A stretch of 64,000 nucleotides of DNA from Amorphophallus konjac. Its lineage: Eukaryota > Streptophyta > Magnoliopsida > Alismatales > Araceae. The stretch spans positions 266,623,519 to 266,687,518 of the forward strand of contig CM040118.1 of the NCBI GenBank assembly GCA_022559845.1, in the 5' to 3' direction. Both the position numbers and the translations under genes were made by a program. Shown one piece after another: positions 54,920 through 64,000 of the stretch. Position 1 is the stretch's first letter. Each line of letters starts with the position of its first letter. Below the pieces are notes generated by a model. The model did not search any database. It was not told the DNA's origin and was given only the letters and a program-made list of their open reading frames with translations.

Positions 54920-57434
54920 TGTTAGGTCCCGTAGTGCAAGAATACGGATCTAGAGGGGGGGTGAATAGATCCTTCTACTAAAAACTATGTCCAATTAAAA
55001 ACATAAACTAGCACACAACGAAATTTACAAGATTGATCATATTGAGGAATTTAATCTAAACAGGTTTAAACTTAATTCACTCAATCTCACCGAGCTCACA
55101 CGATTGCATAACAGAAAGGATACTGAAACACACAATCACAAGGAACAAATCACATGACACGGGGATTTTTAAGGTGGTTCGGGACCATGACGGGCTCCGT
55201 ACGTCCACCCCTCACCAAACCGGTGAGGCTTCACTACACGCTACAAAAAGTAGCAACACAGAGACGAACCTTAACACCACACACGCTGCTTCCGCAGCAA
55301 ACCACACACGAGGCCTTGCCTCAAATTGCTGCCACAGCAGCACGCACACACACACACACACACCGCTGGGGAACACAGCCCGCACTAAATACCTCACACG
55401 GAGACACAACTCCATCGACACACACGTAGGACAATGCCTACACAACCACACGGGAGAAAACTCCCAACCACACACGCGGATATACTCCGCACAAATCGAC
55501 ACACATATGACAACACACACACTCGGAGACCCCTTTCTCCGAACACCCATACAAAGTATTCTCTCAAATGTATATGAATCAAAGACAAATATATGCTATG
55601 ACCCCCCAAACAAATTCTATAGATGAAAACTAGAAAGATGCATCAAGTAAAAGGCTCCCCCTTCTTCAACAAAATCTGATTCTCCTTGGCTCGTTGACGG
55701 ATGATCAAGATTTAGACATCATCTTCTTCCTCTCCTCGAGCCGATCCTCTTTTCCTTCAAATCCTAGCTCCAATCAAACCTTCATACATCAGAAAAATGA
55801 CTAGCCTCATAAACCCTTCTCCTCTCAACCATGTGGCCGCACTCCTCCTTCTTTTTCTGCAAGAGAATAGAAAGCATTAGCTCATCTTGTTGCTTAGGAT
55901 GAAAAACGCAGCACTAATAAGAGGGCAGTAAATAGATGGACAAAAGAACATGTATATATATATATTGCACCTCTTAGGTAATCATTCAAAACCTTCTGTA
56001 ATCTCAAACAAAAGACACAGAAGTGAAAGATCAAGATAACTCCCTCAGATTTTCAATGAAATGCTTCTACAGGATGAGAAACCGTTCTTGAAGAAAGATG
56101 ATCGATTCTTGCATGGACGATGCTTGTATCTTGATTTTCCACGTAGCTTCCAGTATATGGTCGTTTGGTGACTTGAAACCTCCTTCTTCCCTTCACATAC
56201 AAGCTCAGAACAACGTGGAAGAAGCCCTTGGAGCAACTGCTGCGGCCCTGCACATTCAAGGGTTAGGAACAAAACGAAAATTTTGATCTAGCTTGGTTTC
56301 CTAGGGTTTACAACCCAATAAGATGTATATAAGCTTCTAAGAAGGTCAAGGAACACCCTAGGGACAAGATCCATGAAACATGGAGTGATTTGGGGGTAGT
56401 GGGATTGGAGTTGGTGAAGCTTTCGTCCGATTCGCAAAAGTCCTCTTTGACGGCTCCGCATAGGTGTCGACACTTGGTGTCGACACCTTGTGCATTGCAG
56501 AATACAAAAAAAACCAAATTGAGTGCCTGGACATTAGGTGTCGACACCTAGTGTCGACACCTGGTGTTCTGGCTTGCTGCTAGAACAAGTTTCAGGTAGG
56601 TGTCGACACTTGGTGTCGACACCTCCTGGACTTGTTCTTGGAAAATAGTCCAGGAGCAAGATGTCGACACCAGGTGTCGACTCTTGCTCTGCCAGAATGC
56701 CCAATGACCCAATTTGCTGAAAATAATGAGAATAAACTCCACCATTGTATGGCATGATTGAAAAGGGTTGTGAGGAGTTATTTCAGCCTACAAATCACCA
56801 AGTACGAGTCAGTTTGCTTCAATATAGAGCTTACAAATCAACCCATTACAATTCACTTTCTTTAATAGATTCATGATGACTTGTGAAAGTATAATCAAGT
56901 GGGATCTTATCCAAGATTATTTCCATTGCTCATTCAAGAAGAAAAAGATGAGATATATTACATAACAAAAACATATCAGTATTTACCTCATCAGTTTACC
57001 TGAATTCACCATTGATCATCAACATCTTGTTTATTGGTTGAATCATCCATACACAGAGTCATGAAGTTCCAAATATGATTCACCATTGCATGATAGAATA
57101 AATTTAGAATTTAAAGAGTAAGGAGCAAAGCCACGTAAAACAATATTGAGTCACATTGCATTTGATCATCATCAAATCTCATCAATCCAACATTTATCCA
57201 AACATGTTTTCCACAAAAGCTTTCTCATTGAATACAAAACAATCTTACCAAGTGTATATGCAATGTATATGGAATGTGTTAACATCAAATCACGTATGAG
57301 CCTTATAGAGTCACAAATGCATCCACATGAGGATATCCTAATAACAACATTTCACATGAAGACATGAATAACCAGTCAAGCACAAGGCCAAGCAACAAAG
57401 TCATTTTGTAAGCATCAAAATCACATACACAACA
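54920..57434 (-). repeat. 5' LTR (minus strand) of the gag-only Sirevirus
   Basis: 2515 bp, near-identical to 44231-46701. The palindrome cluster spans about 56462-56690 with the 16-bp TAGGTGTCGACACCTA (56535-56550) and GGTGTCGACACC at 56476-56487 and 56612-56623. A CA-repeat is at about 55345-55365. Confidence 0.92.
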
Positions 57435-57439
57435 AAGGG
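57435..57439 (+). repeat. TSD aaggg, right copy, of the gag-only Sirevirus
   Basis: Matches 44226-44230. Confidence 0.93.
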
Positions 57440-58061
57440 AATAAAATAGAACTTGAAATGACGACGTCTTACCTCTGCTACGTCCGATCCAAAACCTAGG
57501 GCTCGCGTAGGAGGTTCTAGGTCCTATTTATAGGAAATGATCTAGGGTTTGGGTTTTATTTCGAATTAGGAGTCCTATGGGGTGTCAAGTCGATCCCCTA
57601 AGAGTCCTAGGTATGTTTCCTCTATAGATCACATCGAACCATGGCCATCTCATGTATAAAAATATGAGCTTTCTGTGTTAATCTACTTTTCATTTTCAGA
57701 ACCAGGTAGCAGTCAGGCCAAGACCGCCTTCTTCAGGTAGCGGTCGCACAATAGACCGCGACCTATCCTATTTTTCTAAAATTTCAGTTTTAATCAAACT
57801 CCACTTCTAATTATCTCTTATCTCTCTTTTCTAAATAGAGAAATTATCCAATTACCTCTCTAGGGTTTGGGCTTGGGTCAAAAGGCTCAATTTTTAGTTT
57901 TAAGGCCCATTTTAAGTGGGCTCATTCATTTAGTTAATAGCTGGGCCTTTAATCAAAAGGCTTTCAATTAATTAGCTCATTTAACTCTTTTAAGCCTATT
58001 AAATGCTTAAATAATTCATTTAAATTTTTAAAAAATCTCAAAAATTACTAGGGGTGCTACA

Positions 58062-58407
58062 TTGGACACCCAAAGTAACTGTCATAGAAGAGTTAAATGA
58101 TCTCACCGTGATGTCACTAGAAAAGCTAGTAGGGTCACTCATGGCCCATGAGATAAACATGCAAAGATTAGCAGAAACTTCAACCAACAGAAAGACTAAT
58201 GCACTTAAGGTGAAAGAGACTAAGCCCGAATCAGAAGAAGATGAATAGACACCAATAGATTTTGATGAAGAAGTAGTGATGCTATCTATAAGACTGCAGA
58301 GCATCATGAGAAAGAAAAAGTTGCAGAAGCTAGGCCCGATCTCTAGAACTTAGAAGAAGAAGAAGTAGTTCAAAAGTAAGGCTCATAAGAAAGAGGAAGT
58401 CGTCTGC
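58062..58407 (+). pseudogene. Copia gag fragment
   Basis: The frame reads PKVTVIEELNDLTVMSLEKLVGSLMAHEINM and NALKVKETKPESEEDE, then a stop at 58246-58248 and further readable but interrupted sequence (acidic, then Lys-rich). This resembles the end of the copia gag domain (UBN2 type) just before the zinc knuckle. It is bounded by the end of LTR D on the left and the Athila LTR on the right, so it is a piece of an older element hit by both. Confidence 0.65.
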
Positions 58408-60411
58408 TGATAAGTGTCCATTTTCTATTTGTAATTCATCACATGTATACCGTTTTATGTGCATAATAATTAGGCAATTATGCATATTTCATAGTTAACC
58501 TTAACTCCGCGTTTAAATTGGAGCTTTCACGTAAATTGATTAATTTGGTGATATTATTTAAATTGAAGTTGTGGGCCATAAGCATTAATTCTTCATTGCA
58601 TAAATCATGAGCATTTGATATTTATATGCACATTATGATAATTTTTATGGACTAAATTACAATTACGTGTGTGCAGGACACCGAAAGTAATTACAAGAAA
58701 CTCCGAGGGCAAAAATGTCATCACCACTTTGACCAAGTCAAAAGTATATATTTTGGTTGGAGGGAAAATAAAATTCAAAGTTTGTATTTTGATTGGAGGG
58801 AAAAGAAAATTTAAAATTTGAAATAAAGGGAAGAAATGATGAGTCTTGGGAAAGGGGTGTCCAAAGTCCAAGAAAAGGGATGCCCAAAGTCCAAGGAGGG
58901 GGTGCCCACCTCCTTTTCCTTTCCCCCATACATCATCTTCTACCTAAATCCTAGCCATCCATCTCCTTTTGATACAATCTCCACCCTTCATTGACTCAAC
59001 TTTCCCTATAAATAGCCCATGACAAGGAGGTGAAGGGGGGTTCATCATTTGGCAATTTTCACCCTCTCCCTCTCACATCTTAGGTCACCGATTTCTCCCC
59101 CTTCGCTTCATTTTCTGCTCTTGCTTATTTCATGTAAATTCTTCGGTTTTAAATTTTCTCCAACTTTGTCTTCTTCGTCATTTTCTAATTCCCTTTAGTT
59201 CGCACGCTATTTCAAGTTTTGCAAGGTTCTGTCATGTATTTTACTGCTCATCTACGGCTCTACACTTTGTTCTTCTCAAGAGTTCTTCTCCTTCTGATCT
59301 TCCTTTTATCCAAGTCTCTTCATCAAACTTCTTTTTTTTTTGAAAGATCTAAATTTACTTCTTTTTCAGCTTTCTCTAATTCCTTCTCGTTTTCAAGTTA
59401 TAATCTCTTTCTTAAGGTGATATCCTATGTTTATGTTTGTAATGTTCATCCAAGATGTTAGCCTCTATTGTTCCTCCGTTTTAAATTCCTTCCACTCTTC
59501 TTTTCTCTCTCAGTTCTTCATGAAAGTTCTTCCTATCTTGTAGATCTAGATTTACTTCCTCTACCACTTCCTCCAGTTCTTCTTCGTTTGCAAGTTATTG
59601 TTAATTTTTCACAGTTTAATTTTTGGTGTTGTTACTGTTCATCCATGCAGACCACTTTTGTTCTTCTCTCGTTTTCACCATCTTCTAATCTTTTTCTCCC
59701 TCTGCACTCTTCACAAACCTTCTTCCACTTCCTCTGATCTTCAACTTTTATTTTTACCACTTCTTCTAATTCTCTCGGATTTTAATGTTATTTCATTTCT
59801 AATCTCGCCATATTTTTATTATTTCTGTTTCACTATTTTTAAACTCTCTTCTTCATCTTCTATCTCTCCCCATCCTCTATTTTCATCCAAACATCCCAAG
59901 GCGGAAATTCTTTTCCTTCGATGCTCTAAAGGCGGTGTCTAATCCTAAGGCGGGGTGATCTTCTTCCAAGGCTTGGCATGGAGACGGCAGCGCTATTCTT
60001 CTTCATCTTTGCTCCTTTCTTCCTTTCTTCTCTTAGCATTATTCAAGTTGTATTTTTAGTTTTCATAGATGTTGTATTCTACATTAGCAATAAAAATTGA
60101 GTTTGTTCAATTGTTCTTTATTTTCTCTTTCCATCTCCTTCCAAACTCTATTCTCAACCCTCTCATATTCTTTAGTTTGATTTATTTCTAGTCTTAAGTT
60201 CACGTAATTTATTTTCCATTCGCTTTAACTCACTCAAAAACTTGATTTTTAAAACATAAGAATTTTTCCAACTTGTTTAAAAAAAATATTTCCTCCCCGT
60301 GGGATCGACCCGTACTTACCACTATACTTAGATTTTATATCTTTTTAGTGAGTGAGTGCGAATATTTTAAAATTGTGACACGGCTTTTCAACGACGGGTT
60401 TGTGGCCATCA
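58408..60411 (+). repeat. 5' LTR of an Athila-type gypsy element (about 2.0 kb)
   Basis: It starts TGATAAGTGTCC and ends GTGGCCATCA, with TGAT/ATCA inverted ends. A TATA box (TATAAATA, 59007-59014) is followed by a pyrimidine-rich transcribed region. The end is fixed by the primer site six bases on. The start is inferred from the terminal motif; the second LTR and TSD are beyond the window. Confidence 0.82.
59007..59014 (+). promoter_or_regulatory. LTR TATA box of the Athila element
   Basis: TATAAATA in cccTATAAATAgccc, about 600 bp into the LTR and followed by TC-rich sequence. Confidence 0.65.
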
Positions 60412-60416
60412 ATTTT

Positions 60417-60433
60417 TGGCACCGTTGCCGGGG
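60417..60433 (+). other. Athila primer binding site (tRNA-Asp type)
   Basis: TGGCACCGTTGCCGGGG differs by one base from the usual Athila site TGGCGCCGTTGCCGGGG, complementary to plant tRNA-Asp. The change (G to A) is a CpG transition. Confidence 0.88.
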
Positions 60434-62245
60434 AGGAAATGATTTTTTATAATTGGATATTCTTGTATTTGATGTGTATATTTGTACATTCATTTTTCTA
60501 TTTTTATTTTATAAAAAAAAGAAAAAAATAGAAAATCAAAGAAAGAAGAAAATCGGACCTAAAATTCCCAGAAAATGAAGTGTCGCTGAAAGCGTGGGAC
60601 TGTAGTAATCAATCGTCGCTAAAAGTCTAAAACGTAGGTACATGTTCTATTTTTCCTATTTTTAAAAAATCTGAAAAAAATCTGAAAAAATTCTTAAAAA
60701 TCTATAAAATTCATAAAAAGTCAAAACACACAAAAATATCATTTTAGGCTTCATTTTGAAATAAATTTGCATGTCTTTGTTATTTTATTATTTATAACTT
60801 CTTGCATTCATCTCTTAGTGAAAAATTTAAAAAAAATAAAAAAAACACAAAAAACACAATCTCTGAAAAAAATCAGAAAACAGAAAATCACAGAAACTTT
60901 TTAGTCTCATGCTATCATATTTTCATTATAGATGCATAGTGTTCATGCATTTTATTTTATTCTCCATTTATTTGCATCAATTGAAACATTTAAAATAAAT
61001 AAATAATCTCTAAAAAAATCTAAAAAAAATAGAAAACAGAAATTCTATTTCATCATGATATTATGACTGGTTACAGCTCTTTCATATATTGTTGCATTTA
61101 GATAATGTGAAAAATTAAATAAATAAAGTATGTCTCCTTTTTATATCTCCTTGAAAAAAAATCAAAAATAAAAAAATAAAATAAATAAAATAAAAGATGA
61201 GGGATCACGATCCAAGTAAGTATCTCAATCTTCCCTCTTGTGATTTAATTTATTTTCTACCTTTTGTTAGCTTTTATATTTAGAAAAATCTCAAAAAAAA
61301 TGGTGTTGACTAGATAGCTTCATTAATTAAAAAAAAAGAACAAATCACTTGCACCAAAAATAAAAGATTTCATTCAAGAGTAGAAACCACACCATCCATG
61401 TTCTAGGTCATGCATCATTTAGCATAGGATTTTTATTTTTTATTTAATTTTTGTTATTATATTTTGGAGATTACAAGGGGCAAGGTACGTTCTACTTATC
61501 CTATTCTAGCATGCATATTGCACAAGAACCCCTTGTTTGAAATTGTGGTGTGCATTTCATTTCAAAATAATTTAAGGGCAATATCCCTAAATAACATAAG
61601 GTGGGGATTTCATCACCCTTCCTCAGCCCACAAATCACATTTCCCTTGTATCTTTGCATAACCTAAGTCTTAAATAAAAGCCAATAGACATTGGCCCTAG
61701 GATCACACTGTGATTTTAGTACGATTTGAGTTTACCCTCTTGTGGAAACCAGTGCCTAAGACAAGACGGTCGGACGGCAAACGCCTTAAGCGAGATTATG
61801 GTTTGACATAATTAGGTCCCTACGAAAGTAGGGGGAGCCTCCCACTATCCCACCCCTTACCTAGCCGGTAGAAATATTGAGGGTGAATTTAAATTACACT
61901 TTAGTCATTTTGTGAAACCCTATTTATAGGTCTAGGTCACATTTAGGTCGTTAGGTAATTGACGTGTTAACTTGTTTGTGTATGTAAATAAAAAATAAAA
62001 AAAATCTTCATCTTCTCTCTCTTCGTCTGAGTCAGTGTTATTTTTTAAAAAATTATTGTAGTTTTCTAATCTTAATCAGAAAATAAAAAAAGTGAATAAA
62101 ATAAAAAAAGAGATCAATAAAGAGAAAATAAAATTGAAAAATTGAAAAAAATGAACATAAAATTGAAAAAAATTGAAAAAAAATTGAACAATCTTTCTAG
62201 GATCCAACTTATTTTTAAATAACCATTCATCTTGGAGGGAAACTC
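60434..62245 (+). other. Athila 5' leader (untranslated region)
   Basis: A 1.8-kb AT-rich leader, typical in length for Athila. It has repeated aaaaaatctgaaaaaa / cagaaaacagaaa-type runs at 60660-61040. A less A-rich segment at 61680-61870 (ccctaggatcacactg, agacaagacggtcgg) may be structured. No coding frame is supported. Confidence 0.75.
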
Positions 62246-64000
62246 ATGTCTATGAAGGAACATTTTTTTCCTTCTACTTATAAACCCTCAACCTGTATTC
62301 AACTCCCTGACATTCTGGTGGATCATTATGAGATTGACCCTAATCTCATCTAGATGCTCCTATCTTTTTATGGGAATCTCAATGAAAATCCTTATAGGCA
62401 TCTAGATGATTTTCTAGAAGTTTGCTCCCTCATCAAAATCCGGAACTTTAGTGATGATGCCCTTAAGTTGATCTTATTTCCATTCTCATTGAAGGATAAA
62501 GTAAAATGTTGGTTAAGATGTTTTGGGGAAATTGTTAGGACTTGGGATGATATGCAGTTAGAATTTTTTAAAAAAATTTACCTCATAGTCCGAACCAATA
62601 TTATGAGAAGGGAAATTGTGGGATTTACTCAGTTTTCAGGTGAGAAAATTTATGAATCTTGAGAAACGCTGAAGGATTTGTTACGTCAATGTCCACATCA
62701 TGGGTTACCCAAATGGTAAATTATGTTTACATTTTATGAGGGATTATCTAATTCTGATAGATAAATGGTGGACACATGTTGCGGAGGGGCATTCATGAAC
62801 AAGAATAAAGATGAGGCGTATGATCTATTTAAAATTTTGAGTGAAAATTTGATGACTCATGCCTCCATCTCATCTCATAAACTATATGTAGGACCTTCCA
62901 GATAGGCTGAACATCCAACCCAAACTTCCAAGGAAGCTTGTAAGTTTTGTACCAGTCTCACTCACCATGTTAGTGCATGTCCTACTGTAGCCCAACTCCC
63001 ACTGGTCATCCAAGCTCAAGTCCAAAATACCCTAGGGTTCTCTCAGCTCAAGCATGCTACATTCTCGGATGATTATAATCTTGGCTGGAGTAATCACCTA
63101 AATTTGTCTTGGACAGAACAACCAATTCAAGCCCATTTTTCTAAACCTTCACCCCAAGAAACTCACGAGCAGCCCATGTGCAATCAACTTCAGCCTATCT
63201 CATTTCACCCTAACTTCGAGAGCAATATCAATACTTGGGGTGATTCACTGGGCCACTACTCTGAATCTGAAATCATGAACTCTCAGTCTACTTACCATGA
63301 CCCTCCGTCAATATTACACCAACCCTCTCAATACATGAATGATGATGATGATGATCTGATGCCTGTCATTTTACCTCCGGATATCACTATTGGGAGTGAG
63401 GGAGAGTGCACTCGCAATATCATGATGGAGGAAGGGAAGGAATTAGGGGGTGAATTGAAGGAAAAAGATGATCATATTGATATCACCACCCCATTCTATG
63501 AATGTTTTGAGATTGAGAATATCACTATGATGATTAGTGGCCCAAATAACTCAATTGAGGATACACATAAAGGAGAGGATTGCTTTGTGATCATTAATCA
63601 TGTTGATTCAGTGAAAATAAATTCTGAATATCCTCCCCCCTTGGAAGAACATGATGATGGTGCATTATTGAAAAAATTTACATTTCATCTACCCACCCCA
63701 TTATTGAAAGTTTTGATTGATAATCTTCAATTGAGTGATGAGTGTGATGAAGGGATCCTAATAGAGAAATTCACATTTGATTTGACCTATGATGAAAGGG
63801 TCGGACTGGAAACATTTACATTTGATCTCCCCACCTCATTATTGGAAAGTTTGATTGATAATGTTCATTTGAGTGATGAGTGTGATGAAGGGTCCTTATT
63901 AGAAAATTTTAAATTTGATCTGACCATTGAGCCCTATTTCATCATGTCTAAATCATTGGATCAATTAGATTCTACGCTCTCGCTTCCTTCCAATACAATT
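62246..64000 (+). pseudogene. gag: Athila gag (runs off the window)
   Basis: ATG 62246-62248 (MSMKEHFFPSTYKPS). The family signature is FYGNLNENPYRHLDDFLEVCSLIKIRNF, then DALKLILFPFSLKDKVKCWL. The same frame continues to the window end without any frameshift, but with five stops: 62351, 62660, 62717, 62762 and 62903. A CX2-type motif (CKFCTSLTHHVSAC near 62939) looks like a degenerate zinc knuckle. The last 700 bases encode an acidic region containing a duplicated module (FTFHLPTPLLKVLIDNLQLSDECDEG and FTFDLPTSLLESLIDNVHLSDECDEG). Confidence 0.85.

Larger units (their letters stand above)
44231..57434 (-). mobile_element. Sirevirus-type copia element, gag-only, minus strand
   Basis: The LTRs are 44231-46701 and 54920-57434, the PBS is at 54906-54917, gag at 52983-54845, and a PPT is at the inner edge of the left LTR; the TSD is perfect. 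The LTR start on the minus strand (TGTTGTGTATGTGATTTTGATG) and the long coiled-coil gag with three zinc knuckles ending in VWVPK are Sirevirus traits. Nothing resembling copia PR, INT, RT or RNase H was found in the ~3 kb left after removing solo LTR C, so the element is non-autonomous. Confidence 0.9.
43722..58061 (-). mobile_element. LTR remnant D (minus strand), split by a Sirevirus
   Basis: The right part (57440-58061) ends on the minus strand as TGTAGCACCCC, the start of a Tekay-like LTR. It has a minus-strand TATA box (TATAAATAGG, about 57533-57542) some 520 bp from that terminus, the same spacing as in element B. The left part (43722-44225) continues after removal of the Sirevirus and its TSD but ends without an LTR terminus at the border with element B. 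It contains the pair GGTCGC (57742-57747) / GCGACC (57758-57763). Confidence 0.68.

Overview
The window is plant nuclear DNA made almost entirely of nested LTR retrotransposons; I found no host gene, structural RNA gene or CRISPR array. The lineages present are typical of flowering plants: Tekay/Del-type chromoviruses and Tat- and Athila-type Ty3/gypsy elements, Sirevirus-type Ty1/copia elements, initiator-Met tRNA primer sites, 5-bp target-site duplications (TSDs) and LTRs of 2-3 kb. A methylated, gene-poor heterochromatic block fits best. Species, and monocot versus eudicot, cannot be decided from this sequence.

Layout. 1-2396 is the 3' part of a Tekay-family LTR inserted into the protease region of Tat copy 1. 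Tat copy 1 (plus strand, 2397 to about 22050) carries PR-RT-RNaseH-aRH-INT, then a long non-coding stretch and a spliced gene on the opposite strand (21886 down to about 7248). That antisense gene is split by a Sirevirus solo LTR (8446-20622, TSD tcttg), which is itself split by a complete Tekay element (9126-19602, TSD cttat). Tat copy 2 (minus strand, about 22100-36262) lies tail to tail with copy 1. It is interrupted by a very unusual element, 25755-31250 (TSD ggggg), made of two 2.7-kb LTRs separated by only 94 bp holding a primer site and a polypurine tract. From 36263 to 43721 is a second Tekay-like element (B) with a truncated 5' LTR and a gag-only interior. From 43722 to 58061 is a remnant of a further LTR (D), split by a gag-only Sirevirus on the minus strand (44231-57434, TSD aaggg), which in turn contains a chromovirus-like solo LTR (C, 49358-52432, TSD ttgat). 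A short copia gag fragment (58062-58407) leads into the 5' LTR, primer site, leader and gag of an Athila element that runs off the window end.

The coding regions are mostly decayed: nonsense codons, a few frameshifts and lost catalytic residues. In Tat copy 1 nearly every stop can be explained by C-to-T or G-to-A change when copy 2 is used as the reference, as expected from deamination of methylated cytosine.

The most interesting signals are non-coding. (i) Several chromovirus LTR families carry dispersed modules of about 20 nt with a short CG-containing stem; stem sequences differ between modules but pairing is kept (CGCC/GGCG, CGAC/GTCG, CGTC/GACG). (ii) The almost interior-less LTR element. 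(iii) A TATA box plus a 27-codon reading frame on the antisense strand of both Tat copies, which differ there by only two synonymous changes. (iv) The spliced antisense gene of the Tat family.
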